Source of the DNA: Moorena sp. SIOASIH
GTDB taxonomy: Bacteria > Cyanobacteriota > Cyanobacteriia > Cyanobacteriales > Coleofasciculaceae
Assembly: GCF_010671925.1 (NCBI RefSeq)
Contig: NZ_JAAHIH010000003.1
Location: 1,240,001-1,304,000, forward strand
DNA length: 64,000 bases
Direction of reading: 5' to 3'
Every line of letters begins with the position of its first letter. Within the stretch, counting starts at the first letter, position 1. Positions 10,669 through 21,200 of this stretch are shown here, in pieces. The position numbers and the translations under genes are program-made. Under the pieces are notes generated by a model, which saw only the letters and a program-made list of their open reading frames with translations, was not told the origin of the DNA and searched no databases.

Positions 10669-10904
10669 AGTTCTACCTCTATCCAATTACTATCTTTGAC
10701 GTTATCTGGCTCAAGTTGCCCTTGATTATTTAATTCAATAGTTTGATTTTTATCTGTTTTAATTATCAGTTTTTGCTTAATCTCAGTTGCTAGAGCTATA
10801 ATGGTGATTCCTTCCATAAATATGGTGGCTGGAATATCGACTCGCAGCTCAATTTGAATCTGATTTCGCAGTTCCACAGCCATCAATGAGTCAAGTCCCA
10901 TCAT
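10665..10904 (-). pseudogene. Truncated duplicate of a PKS C-terminal ACP and docking tail
   Basis: A 79-residue frame nearly identical to the last 71 residues of the fully reducing PKS that ends at 18267. It starts at the carrier motif MMGLDSLMAVEL and ends DNVKDSNWIEVEL, with an 8-residue insertion before the tail. It lacks ACP helix I and everything upstream, so a working carrier is unlikely. Homology to the parent stops sharply at the first ATG. The stop overlaps the start of the Ala NRPS in an ATGA arrangement, exactly as in the parent PKS-NRPS junction. It looks like a duplication scar. It may still be translated (AAGG lies upstream) and couple translation of the NRPS. Confidence 0.85.
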
Positions 10905-10942
10905 AGAATGAACCTTTTGTACCTCTATATATTTGCAATTTG

Positions 10943-11758
10943 CTATAACTTAGTTTCCACAATTAGATATCCATTACGAAAGTAGGGGAATTGGCCAAGG
11001 AATTTAAAAAGTAGTTGCCATTGCCAAGGCCAACGTTCTTGATGTATTTGAGATAGAGGCCAAGTATTGACTACTTGCAATCCCATGGCAGCTAAATCTT
11101 CTTCATTCTTCACAAACCACTTTAGGGGAGCTCCAAGTTGAGAGAGATTTTTACTGATTTTATTTTTAGCATAATTTCCTAAGACTTCCACATCTAAGGT
11201 AGCCCCTGGAAAACGAGAGCGCATCGTAGATATGAGTTGCTGCACCTCATTCTCCTCAAAGTAGGCTAGTAAGCCTTCTGCAATAAATAAAATATTTTCT
11301 GGTTCTACGTTGGGCAAATTATTCATCCAGTCAAAATCCCTAACTGAAGCACTAATAAACTGGTGCTGCTCTGTCTGTGTATCTAACTTAGATCGCAATT
11401 CAGTTACTACAGGCAAATCCAGCTCAAACCAATGATCAGCATTTTGTCCAATACGGTGAAAACGACTAGATAATCCAGCTCCCAATTCCACTACAACTGG
11501 ATGTGAATGGTTAGCAATATGACGAGATGCTATTTGGTCATGCTGGTAAGTTCGGACAGCAGCTACAACAATAGAAAGTTTACCGGCTTCAGTATAGTAT
11601 TTCTCTAGCTCTTGATCCCAACCCACGAGTTTTAACCACTCAACAGCCCATGGGTCTTGGAAGAGGGGATAAGAATTAGCTTGTTCATCAGCTCGTCCCC
11701 TGAGTGGTAAAAGTAAGGTGCGAGGTACACCCGTTAGTTTAGTAACAACTTGAGACAT
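10943..11758 (-). CDS. LCM-family (leucine carboxyl methyltransferase-like) SAM-dependent methyltransferase
   Basis: A 271-residue class I methyltransferase of the Ppm1/LCM family, which generally transfers methyl groups from S-adenosylmethionine to carboxyl or hydroxyl oxygens. The N-terminal GRADEQANSYPLFQDPWAVE and the SAM-binding VVVELGAGLSSRFHRI (about residues 88-103) are family hallmarks, followed by FIAEGLLAYFEENEV. It lies directly after the thioesterase-terminated Tyr NRPS and before the duplicated ACP fragment. I infer that it methylates the product, possibly the carboxylate freed by the thioesterase. An O-methylation elsewhere on the molecule is equally possible. AGGAT upstream may be its ribosome site. 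Confidence 0.75.
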   Translation of the reverse strand: MSQVVTKLTGVPRTLLLPLRGRADEQANSYPLFQDPWAVEWLKLVGWDQELEKYYTEAGKLSIVVAAVRTYQHDQIASRHIANHSHPVVVELGAGLSSRFHRIGQNADHWFELDLPVVTELRSKLDTQTEQHQFISASVRDFDWMNNLPNVEPENILFIAEGLLAYFEENEVQQLISTMRSRFPGATLDVEVLGNYAKNKISKNLSQLGAPLKWFVKNEEDLAAMGLQVVNTWPLSQIHQERWPWQWQLLFKFLGQFPYFRNGYLIVETKL

Positions 11759-11808
11759 AAGATATTGATATCCTAATTTGTTTAAACTTTTGATTAGATT
11801 TGATTGAA

Positions 11809-14800
11809 TTATTGGCTGTAACTTTTGTTACTCAAAGCTTTTTCTATACAAGCTTGTAACTTTTTAGCTAAGGTGGTTACACTAGGTTGGGAAACCATAT
11901 ATTCGTGATAACCAGGAACAGTTTCTACCTTAACTTCGCCAATAGACTCCTCTGCCCAACCTAGAGTTGGTCCCATAGCAGCAATGACTTCCTGGGAGAA
12001 TCCCAATGAACCTTTTTCAGGTTTGAATAAAGTCATAGAACCTGAATAGTTGGGTGGTGAGTAGCTACGCATTGCATTATAATTTAGCTCCAAAACTTTC
12101 AGGAGACGTTCAATATCAGCAACCTGAAAATCAAGAGGAACTACATTAGCTTGTTGAGCTTTATTCAAAATGAAGACTGTTCTTTCCTCTGGAGCAAGTT
12201 TCTGGAATTCTTCGGTAGGTATAGAAACAGTTCCCCCAAACAATTGAAAGACAATTTCTTCCCCTTCTACTTCTACTAAGTTTTGCTCATCAGGCAACTT
12301 CGATGGGGCGTAGGTATCAAGTAATCCTAGAAAAGCTACTTGTTCACCTTGAATCGTTAATTCGTAAGCCATCTGTAATGCTACTGCTCCACCAAATGAC
12401 CAACCAAGTAGAGTATACGGACCATTTGGCTGCACCTCACGAATAGCAGAAAGGTAAAGACTAGCCATATCTTCTACCCGTGTGAGTGGTTCTTGCCCTT
12501 TTTCTATACCTAATGCTTGTAGACCATAGAAGGGTTGCTCCGTTCCCAATAGTTTAGCTAACTCAAAGTAGCAGAAAGCAGTTCCACCACCAGGGTGTAT
12601 GCAAAATATTGGCACTTTGGAGCCATTTGGGTTAATAGGAAATAGAGGGGAAAAGGAGGAAATACTCTCTTGACGGAGAACAGCAGCTAGTTCCTCAATA
12701 GTAGGAGATTGGAAGAGGGTTGACAGGGATAGAGATTTCCCCAACTCATTTTCAATATATTTCATCAAGCGAACTGCCAAAAGTGAGTGACCCCCTAGGT
12801 CAAAGAAATTATCTCTAATGCTAATTTGATGAATACCTAAAAGATCTTCCCATATTTTTAGCAATAGTAATTCTTGGCGATCGCGTGGTGCAATATATTC
12901 TTGGTTTTGATATCTACTGGCCATATCCGGGACAGGTAAAGCCTTACGGTCTACCTTACCGTTAGGAGTCAGAGGCAGTTGCGACAACACCATCAATCCC
13001 GATGGCACCATATACTCTGGCAACCGCGACTGTATATACTCTCTCAACTGTGGTATCAGTTCCTTTCTCAACTGGGAACTCAACGGATTATTCCCATAAT
13101 GATGCCAGTTACCTGCTACCACCGATTTTTGAGTCAGGGGTGTTAACACTATCCCTTCTTTGGCTAACTCACTGCGCACAAATACCCCATCCATCAATTC
13201 TCCACTACCCTGAGTAGACCAACACAACTCCAAGCTATACCCTAAAGATGCACTCAGTTCATATAACCTCTCTGGGTCTATGCCATTGACTGCCTTGGAC
13301 TCTAACTTCTGCCTTAACTGCTGTACATTCTGTTTTGCTTCTGGCTGTGATAGCAACTCCACTAAACCTACATCACTTGCTACTCTACCATTTACTAAAC
13401 CACTAAAGCAAATTGATTCTGGCTGTTGGTCTCGCAGATAAGTTTCTATCTGTTGAACACTCAGAGAAGCTCCACTTTCTACAGTCGGTGTTATTACTTT
13501 TCCTGGTTGTGCCTCTATATGCAACAGTACGCTATACCTATATTTATTCAGTTCATTGTGTTCTGTTCCCCTCTGTAAACGGATTTGTACATCAGTTATT
13601 TCTGGATGTTTTTCTTGGAGAGCTACAAACAACTCTGGTGACAATAACAACTCGGTCTCCTGCTCCATTTTTCTGTCTATTTTTTCTAAGAGTTGTTGTC
13701 TCGACAGTGAGGGAGTTGCTTGATACAGCTGCACCGAACTGTGAAAGGCTTTCATTAATGGCAAACTCCGGATATCTCCTAGGAAAATCATTCCTCCTGG
13801 TTTGACTACCCGGATACTTTTTTCTATTACTTCCAACAAATACTCCACACTAGGGAAATACTGCACTATGGAACTCAGCAATACGACATCGAAACTGTTA
13901 TCTGGTATATCAGCCATGTCTTCAGCTCGTTTCTGTGCTAAGGAGACATGACTATATTCTTCTGGTTCCTGTTCTATTTGTTTTTTGATGTATTCTAATG
14001 AGACCTTGGAGATATCTGTTCCATAATAGTTTTGTGTCTGCGGGGCAATTTGAAATAGGAGCATTCCTGTGCCACAACCTATTTCCCACAAACTCTCTGG
14101 TTTCTGGGCTAATACTTGAGTTACTATATCTCCTGCCCAGATGCGCATTTGCTCTACTGGTATGGGCTGGTTATCGTAGTTACTAATCCATCCTCTAGTG
14201 TTAAATAGAGAGTCAGTTACTTCACTCTTATTTTCTTTAATTAGTTGGTTAAATAGGTTTTGCCAACTGTTGATGTGAGTATCTAATAGTTGTAAACTAG
14301 AAGTGCTAACTGTTTCAGTTTCTGCAAATAACCTTTGATAAAAAGTAGTTTGCTTAAACTGTTGTTTCCAGTGATAAGAAATGTGTTCAAAATCAATATC
14401 TTCTCTTTGTTGCCTGATAATACGTCCTTGGATAGCATAATCTGGATTCAAATTATTTTCGCAGAGCTTTCGGCTACAAAAAGCTTCAATCACATCTCCT
14501 TCACTCACATCAATACCAGGCTCAAACACTGGAAAATAAACTGGTAACCAACAATGCTCATGTTCGAGAATATCTATACACTCACCCTCAATAGTATGCA
14601 AATTTAACCAGACCAGAAAACCATCTAATCTGCCGGATTTTTCTATCCTTAACTGAATTTGATGAGTCAACTCTGTATCTAAAAATTTAGTAAAGTATAA
14701 ATCCTCAAATATTTCTCGATTGGAAAGTAAATTTGCTTGAGGAAATCCTTTAATACAAACCCGTAAATCAAAAGGATACCCAACCTGTTCAAAAATTTTC

Positions 14801-17800
14801 TGGGTATAATAACCAGAAACTTTGGTAAATCTGGGTTGATTAAGTAATGGTTCTGGAAGAGTTACTGCTGCAATCTTAGTCACACTTCTTTCGGGAATCA
14901 TCGCACCGTCTGGCTTCAAAAACCTTCTGGTATTATTAATAATTACTGCTGCTCCTTCACATCCACCAATGGCTCCCACAATTTCAGAAACACATACATC
15001 CGCTAATTCGGGTAGGTTAACCGTCATCGCATCTCCATGTATGATTTCAATTTGTGCCGATAATCCCAACTTATCCACGCAAGCTTTAGCTAACTGACTG
15101 GTTTCTTGGTCTCTCTCAATAGCATAGATTTTCTTAGCTCCTGCTTGTGCACAAAATCTCGCCAAAATAGCATCCTTGCCTGTCCCAATTTCTACCACTA
15201 CTCGCTCTTTAACAAGGTGATTAATTGCCACTTGATAACTTTGGTTTCGACGATGGTCATTAGTCATCGCATAGTACAATAACTCATCATAAACATAGTA
15301 TTCGGCTATTGATGGCCAAAGTTCTATGCCTTTCATCTTCTGGATATTTTGTTCCAACTCTGGTTCGGGAACAAAATATGCTACCAACCGCTTGTTCCCT
15401 GGAGTATCTTCCCTGTCGATTACTACAGCTTGTTGGACTTGGGAATGCCTCCTGAGAACTGATTCAATTTCTCCAGGTTCAATTCGGAAACCTCGTATCT
15501 TCACCTGATTATCTATGCGACCAAGAAACTCAATATTGCCATCCGGTAAGTAACGAGCTAAATCTCCTGTTTTGTACAGCCTCTCCTCGGTTAAATTCCT
15601 CAAAGGATGGGAAATAAATTTTTCCTGTGTTAATTGAGGTTGGTTAAGATAGCCACGAGCTAAACCAACACCACTGATATAAATTTCACCAGGTACTCCT
15701 ATGGGGACTGGTTGTAAATTCCTGTCTAGGATGTAGATTTGAGTATTGCTGATCGGCCTACCTATGGGTGGCACAGAACACTCTGGTGAGCATTCGGCCA
15801 TGGTGGCACATACTGTTGATTCTGTTGGTCCGTAGGCGTTCACAAATTGTCGTCCCTTTGCCCACCAAGATATTAACTCTGGCGAGCAAGCTTCTCCTGC
15901 TACAACTATAGTCTTTAAATCTGGTAATTCCTCTTTTGGCATCACTGCCAGAGCTGAGGGGGGTATGGTGATATGGGTGATTTTGTTGTTCCGCAACCAC
16001 TGACTCATACCCACTCCAGGCATTAAGGTATCTCGGCTGCCCATGTACAAACTGGCTCCTGAACCTAAAGCCATGACTATTTCCGAGATGGAGGCATCGA
16101 AACTTAATGATGCGAATTGAAGCACTCTACTGTTTGAGTTGACTTGAAATGCTTGAATTTGAACTGTAGCCAGATTACACAGTCCCTTGTGTTCTACCAA
16201 GACTCCTTTCGGTTTACCTGTGGAACCTGATGTATAAATTACATAAGCTAAATTTTGGGGGCTGACTTCACTCTCTACTTTTTCTGGTGTTTCTGTGGCT
16301 ATTTTTTCCCAATCTTTATCTAGAAAGACTACTTGGGCTTGATGTTGGGGGAGTTGAGCTAATAATTGTTCTTGAGTTAGTAACACTGACACTTGGGAGT
16401 CAGCGAACATATATTCTAGGCGTTCTTGGGGATAGGCCGGGTCTAATGGCACATAAGCTCCTTCGGCTTTGAGTATGGCTAATAAACCTACTACCATCTC
16501 TACTGAACGCTCTACACATATTCCCACTAGCATTTCTGGTTTGACTCCCAAGGTTTGCAAGTAGTGGGCTAGTTGATTGGCTTTAGTATTTAATTGGGAG
16601 TAGGTCAACTTTTGTTGTTCAAATACTACTGCTACTGCATCTGGGGTTTTCTCTACCTGATCCTCAAATAACTGATGGATACATTTGTCTGTGGGGTAAT
16701 CTGTTTTCGTATTATTCCACTCTATCAGTATCTGGTCTAGCTCTGGCTCTGTCATTAATGATAGTGCTGTTACTCTCTGTTGTGGATCTTTCACTATCCC
16801 TTCTAACAAGTTCTGGAAATGACCGGCCATTCGGGCAATAGTTTGCTCATCAAATAAGTCAGCATTGTATTTTAATAACCCAACCATAAATGAGTCCTGT
16901 TCAAGCATTTCCAGGAATAAATCATATTGACTTTCATACTGTTCGAGTCCAAAAGGTTTTACTTCAAGTCCTCCCCAATTCATTAAGGTTTTTTTGCTGC
17001 TAAACAACACCTTTTGCACATCTTGAAATTCCTGGAATTTTTGTAGTACAAAACAAGCCTGAAAAAGAGGAGCACGACTGGAGTCACGTTCTACCTGTAA
17101 CTTCTCTACCAATAAAGCAAAGGGATAATCTTGATGAGCTAGTGCTCCCAGGACTGTCTGGCGTACTTGAGAGAGGAAATCTCTAAAAGAGAGATTCCCT
17201 GACAAATCTGCTCTCATTACTACTGAGTCTACAAAGTAACCAACAATAGAAGCAAACTCAGCTTTAGTCCTACCATATGTAGGCGATCCTAACAATATAT
17301 CCTCTTGACCGGTGTAACGAGATAGAAGCACCTGAAAACCAGCTAACAGGAGCATATAAAGAGTTACCTCTTCTTTTTGAGCCAGTGTCTTCAGTTGCTG
17401 AGTCAGCTTTTCAGATAATTTGAAGGGGTAACTACCACCGTTATAGGTCTGTATTGGCGGTCGTGGTCTGTCTGTGGGCAAATTCAATACAGGTAATTCC
17501 CCGCCTAATTTTTGTTGCCAATAGTTCCATAGTTGTTCTCCTTCTTGTCCTTCTACTAACTTCTTTTGCCAACTAACATAATCGTGATAAGAATGCTTTA
17601 GTGGTGGTAGGGATGCCTCAAGCCCATTTAATTGAGATTGGTAGAGTTGTGGCAGCTCTTTGGCAATTAAATTGTATGACCAACCATCTAAAGCAATGTG
17701 GTGTATTGTCAGTAACATAATATGGTCTTGTTCGGAACAAGTAAACCACCTAACTCGCATCACTGGTTCTGTTTCTAGGTTAAAAGGATGTCTGTGAGCT

Positions 17801-18270
17801 TCAACTACCTTTTTGTTTAACTCCTCTTCACTCCAACTAGAAGCATCTATCTGTAAGAAGTCTAACTCTTGATGTTGATGTAGTTGCTGGATTGGTTGTT
17901 CGCCTAACGTCGGGAATGTACTCCGTAGTAGCGGATGCCTTTCCCTTAGAGCTTGAAAAACTTGTTGCCAAATAGTTATATCTACCTTAGAGTAGATCCG
18001 AACCGAAAATGACACATTATAATTATGATTTTGAGGTGATAGCTGCCACAAAAACCAGAGACCTTTTTGACCATAAGAGAGGGGATGGACTTGGAATATA
18101 TCTGGATTTTCCTTTAGTAACTGTAAGATTTCTGATTTGTGCTGCTTCAGTTGAGCAATAACATCGGGAGTTAATACCTCTTGGGAACCTCCCGTACGCA
18201 ATTTTTCCCCATCACACCATAATTTTACTCCTTTGAGAGAGATATCTTGTAAAAACTCCACTAAGTTCAT
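11809..18270 (-). CDS. NRPS module TubCdd-C-A(Tyr) with inserted O-MT and N-MT, PCP, TE
   Basis: Predicted to add N,O-dimethyl-tyrosine and release the chain. The start MNLVEFLQDISLKG at 18270 overlaps the PKS stop as ATGA, with GAGG upstream. Domains: TubC docking 1-50, condensation 60-480 (HHIALDGW near 190), adenylation from about 510 with code DASTVAAV, matching the Tyr(3) code. After motif A8 (IRGFRIEPGEIE, about 930) two methyltransferases are inserted in a row. The first (about 985-1300, VVVEIGTGKDAIL) resembles protein-arginine-type methyltransferases, like the O-methylating insertions of other NRPS. The second (about 1340-1640, LWEIGCGTG) is a standard N-methyltransferase. The adenylation domain then resumes (LTPNGKVDRKALP, about 1770), followed by a carrier (DLGGHSLLAV, about 1827) and thioesterase (GWSFGGA, about 1956). 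The N-MT and flanking region closely match the Val module at DNA level, indicating domain recombination. Confidence 0.92.
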   Translation of the reverse strand: MNLVEFLQDISLKGVKLWCDGEKLRTGGSQEVLTPDVIAQLKQHKSEILQLLKENPDIFQVHPLSYGQKGLWFLWQLSPQNHNYNVSFSVRIYSKVDITIWQQVFQALRERHPLLRSTFPTLGEQPIQQLHQHQELDFLQIDASSWSEEELNKKVVEAHRHPFNLETEPVMRVRWFTCSEQDHIMLLTIHHIALDGWSYNLIAKELPQLYQSQLNGLEASLPPLKHSYHDYVSWQKKLVEGQEGEQLWNYWQQKLGGELPVLNLPTDRPRPPIQTYNGGSYPFKLSEKLTQQLKTLAQKEEVTLYMLLLAGFQVLLSRYTGQEDILLGSPTYGRTKAEFASIVGYFVDSVVMRADLSGNLSFRDFLSQVRQTVLGALAHQDYPFALLVEKLQVERDSSRAPLFQACFVLQKFQEFQDVQKVLFSSKKTLMNWGGLEVKPFGLEQYESQYDLFLEMLEQDSFMVGLLKYNADLFDEQTIARMAGHFQNLLEGIVKDPQQRVTALSLMTEPELDQILIEWNNTKTDYPTDKCIHQLFEDQVEKTPDAVAVVFEQQKLTYSQLNTKANQLAHYLQTLGVKPEMLVGICVERSVEMVVGLLAILKAEGAYVPLDPAYPQERLEYMFADSQVSVLLTQEQLLAQLPQHQAQVVFLDKDWEKIATETPEKVESEVSPQNLAYVIYTSGSTGKPKGVLVEHKGLCNLATVQIQAFQVNSNSRVLQFASLSFDASISEIVMALGSGASLYMGSRDTLMPGVGMSQWLRNNKITHITIPPSALAVMPKEELPDLKTIVVAGEACSPELISWWAKGRQFVNAYGPTESTVCATMAECSPECSVPPIGRPISNTQIYILDRNLQPVPIGVPGEIYISGVGLARGYLNQPQLTQEKFISHPLRNLTEERLYKTGDLARYLPDGNIEFLGRIDNQVKIRGFRIEPGEIESVLRRHSQVQQAVVIDREDTPGNKRLVAYFVPEPELEQNIQKMKGIELWPSIAEYYVYDELLYYAMTNDHRRNQSYQVAINHLVKERVVVEIGTGKDAILARFCAQAGAKKIYAIERDQETSQLAKACVDKLGLSAQIEIIHGDAMTVNLPELADVCVSEIVGAIGGCEGAAVIINNTRRFLKPDGAMIPERSVTKIAAVTLPEPLLNQPRFTKVSGYYTQKIFEQVGYPFDLRVCIKGFPQANLLSNREIFEDLYFTKFLDTELTHQIQLRIEKSGRLDGFLVWLNLHTIEGECIDILEHEHCWLPVYFPVFEPGIDVSEGDVIEAFCSRKLCENNLNPDYAIQGRIIRQQREDIDFEHISYHWKQQFKQTTFYQRLFAETETVSTSSLQLLDTHINSWQNLFNQLIKENKSEVTDSLFNTRGWISNYDNQPIPVEQMRIWAGDIVTQVLAQKPESLWEIGCGTGMLLFQIAPQTQNYYGTDISKVSLEYIKKQIEQEPEEYSHVSLAQKRAEDMADIPDNSFDVVLLSSIVQYFPSVEYLLEVIEKSIRVVKPGGMIFLGDIRSLPLMKAFHSSVQLYQATPSLSRQQLLEKIDRKMEQETELLLSPELFVALQEKHPEITDVQIRLQRGTEHNELNKYRYSVLLHIEAQPGKVITPTVESGASLSVQQIETYLRDQQPESICFSGLVNGRVASDVGLVELLSQPEAKQNVQQLRQKLESKAVNGIDPERLYELSASLGYSLELCWSTQGSGELMDGVFVRSELAKEGIVLTPLTQKSVVAGNWHHYGNNPLSSQLRKELIPQLREYIQSRLPEYMVPSGLMVLSQLPLTPNGKVDRKALPVPDMASRYQNQEYIAPRDRQELLLLKIWEDLLGIHQISIRDNFFDLGGHSLLAVRLMKYIENELGKSLSLSTLFQSPTIEELAAVLRQESISSFSPLFPINPNGSKVPIFCIHPGGGTAFCYFELAKLLGTEQPFYGLQALGIEKGQEPLTRVEDMASLYLSAIREVQPNGPYTLLGWSFGGAVALQMAYELTIQGEQVAFLGLLDTYAPSKLPDEQNLVEVEGEEIVFQLFGGTVSIPTEEFQKLAPEERTVFILNKAQQANVVPLDFQVADIERLLKVLELNYNAMRSYSPPNYSGSMTLFKPEKGSLGFSQEVIAAMGPTLGWAEESIGEVKVETVPGYHEYMVSQPSVTTLAKKLQACIEKALSNKSYSQ

Positions 18271-21200
18271 AGTTCTACCTCTATCCAATTAGTATCTTTG
18301 ACGTTATCTGGCTCAATAATTTTATTTTTATCTGTTTTAATGATCAGTTGTTGCTTAATCTCATTTGCTAGAGCTATAATGGTGATTCCTTCCATAAATA
18401 TGGTGGCTGGAATATCGACTCGCAGCTCAATTTGAATCTGATTTCGCAATTCCACAGCCATCAATGAGTCAAGTCCCATCATAATTAGAGATTTTTCTAA
18501 CTCTATTTGAGAAACTGTCATACCCATAATATGAGCAATTTTGCTTTGGAGATAAGAGGTCAATAGCTTTTCTTGTTCCCTATCTGAAGCTAAATTTAGC
18601 TGTTCTAGAATTCGACCGCTCTGACTCTGTTCTACCGATTTTGTGGTAAAAGCTTCTAAAAATGGGAGCTTTGCCAATCCTGGCATCTGCCTAAAAAACT
18701 CCGACCAATTAACAGGGAACACCCCTACTTGGCTTTGAGACCCTGATAACAATGAACCTAATGCTTGCATTCCTGATTCTGGTTCAATTGCCACTACCCC
18801 ACTGCTCTGCATTCGATTTTGATGTTCCCTTGCTAAACGAGCAGCCATTCCTGCTGTTGCCCATGCTCCCCAGTTAATACTTAATCCTGGTAAACCCTGA
18901 CCTCGGCGATAGTGGGCGATCGCATCCATCAAACCATTGGCCGCCGCATAGTTTCCTTGACCATAATTCCCCAACATCGAAGCCATAGACGAGAAACACA
19001 CAAAGAAATCTAAAGGTAAATCCTGAGTCAGTTGATGTAAATACCAGGTTCCTGACACCTTGGGAGCCATAACTTTTGTAAATCTATCCCAGCTCATCTT
19101 TTGTAATACCCCGTCATCCAACACCCCAGCAGCATGAATCACTCCTTTAAGTGGAGGTAACGAAGCAGATATCCCCTCTAAGATTTTGATGACAGACTCT
19201 TGAGTAGAAATATCCCCTAACAAAACACTGACTGATGCTCCTGCTGCTTCTAACTCCTCTATGATTTTTTGTGCAGTTTCATTCGGACTCCGACGCCCAG
19301 TTAATACTATATACTTGGCTCCCTCGGATACCATCCATTGGGCTACTTCTAAGCCTAAAGCTCCTAAACCTCCTGTAATTAAATAACTTGCTTCTGGTTT
19401 GATGGATTTTTGCTCATCTCCAGTTTCTGGCATAGAAACTACCACTTTTCCTATATGCTTACCTTGCTGCATATATCGGAAGGCAGCTTTGATTTCTGTA
19501 CTAGGAAATACTTTATAAGATAATGCTTTCAGTTTTCCTTGCTGACACTGCTGGTTCAATTCCTCTGAAATTTTGGCAATTAAACCTGGTTGTTGTTGGA
19601 TCCTCTCTCCAATATCAAAGGGAAAGTAATCAGCATCTGGTCGCTTCTGCATCACCTGTTGTTGCTCCCAAATCCCTATTTTACCAATTTCTACAAACCG
19701 TCCTTGAGTAGCCAAAACAGCAAAACTCTTATCAATGAAATCTCCATTCAGACTATTTAAGACTATATCTACACCTTTTCCCTGAGTCAAACTCATTATT
19801 TCATCAGCAAACTCTAAAGTGCGAGAGTTCATTATGTGTTTAATGCCCATAGACTTGAGAAACTCCCACTTAGGCGGACTCGCAGTCGCGAATACTTCTG
19901 CTCCTGTCTGTAGTGCGATTTGAACTGCCGCTTGCCCTACACCACCAGCAGCAGCATGAATTAATACTCGCTCTCCTGGCTGAATTTTAGCTAAGTGTTG
20001 TAATCCATAGTAAGCTGTAGCGAAAGTCAATGGTAAAGTAGCTGCTTCCGTAAAACTCAGATTTTTCGGTTTAGCCATCACTAACTCAGCCGGAGTAGTG
20101 ACAAAGCTACTGAACCCATTATGAACCAAAGCCATCACCTCATCTCCCACCTGCCACTGAGACACATTGTCTCCCACAGATGCAATAACGCCTACACATT
20201 CTAAGCCCAAGTTAAGTTGAGCTACGTCAGTAATACCTAATACCTGAGCATAATATTCTTTCAGTAACCCCAAGGAATTGAGTACATCTCGGAAGTTTAA
20301 ACCCACTGCTTTGACTTGAATTTCTACTTCATTCCCTTGTGGAGGACGGCGCTGCATTACTTGCCACTTGAGGTTGTCTATCAGTCCATATTCAGACAAC
20401 TTCAATTCTAGTGGTTGATTTTCTAATCCTAATTTTTCTTCTAAGCTCGATTTCGGCTTTTGTTGTCGTACTAATCTGGCTACATAACGGACTCCCTGAC
20501 GAATTGCTATTTGGTCTTCATTATTCTTATAAAATACTTCATTTACTAAACTGGGTAGCATTTCCGAAACATTTGTTTTGGGGTCTAAGTCTATTCGGCC
20601 ACACCTTAATTCTGGGTGTTCTAGACTAATAACACGCCCTAGTCCCCATAGAGTTCCTTGTTGGGGTTGCACCACTTCTGCTTCATCCAATATACTCTGA
20701 GTCCCTTGAGTAACTAACCACATCGGTGTTACATTAGTCAATCCAGCTTGAACTAAGGCTTGCACTAAATGTAACGCTGTTGCACAACCAAGTTGTTGAG
20801 CTGTTTGTAAATCCTCAACTTCATTTATTATACCCCATAAATGCAAAATGCCCTTAATATCTGAATTATCTTGGAGCAGTTTGGGAAATTGTTCAGCTAC
20901 AGTGGGATTAATTTGATAATGTTGAGCATCTAATTGCTGATACTCTGAACCTGGGGATACCCAAATATAGTTCTGTCCTCTCTCTTCTAGATACTTCCCG
21001 ACCGAGTCTACCAATTCATCAGTAAGTGCAAATACTAACCATTTACCAGAGCCATTTTCATTTGCAGTTTTTGTTAAGGGTTGAGCTTCCCAGTTGATTT
21101 CATAAAACCAATCACTTAAATCTGAATCTAGACTCTTCAGTAAGGTTTCCGGATTCGCTTTCCTACCCTCAAAACCATTAACCTGAGCCACCAATTTCCC

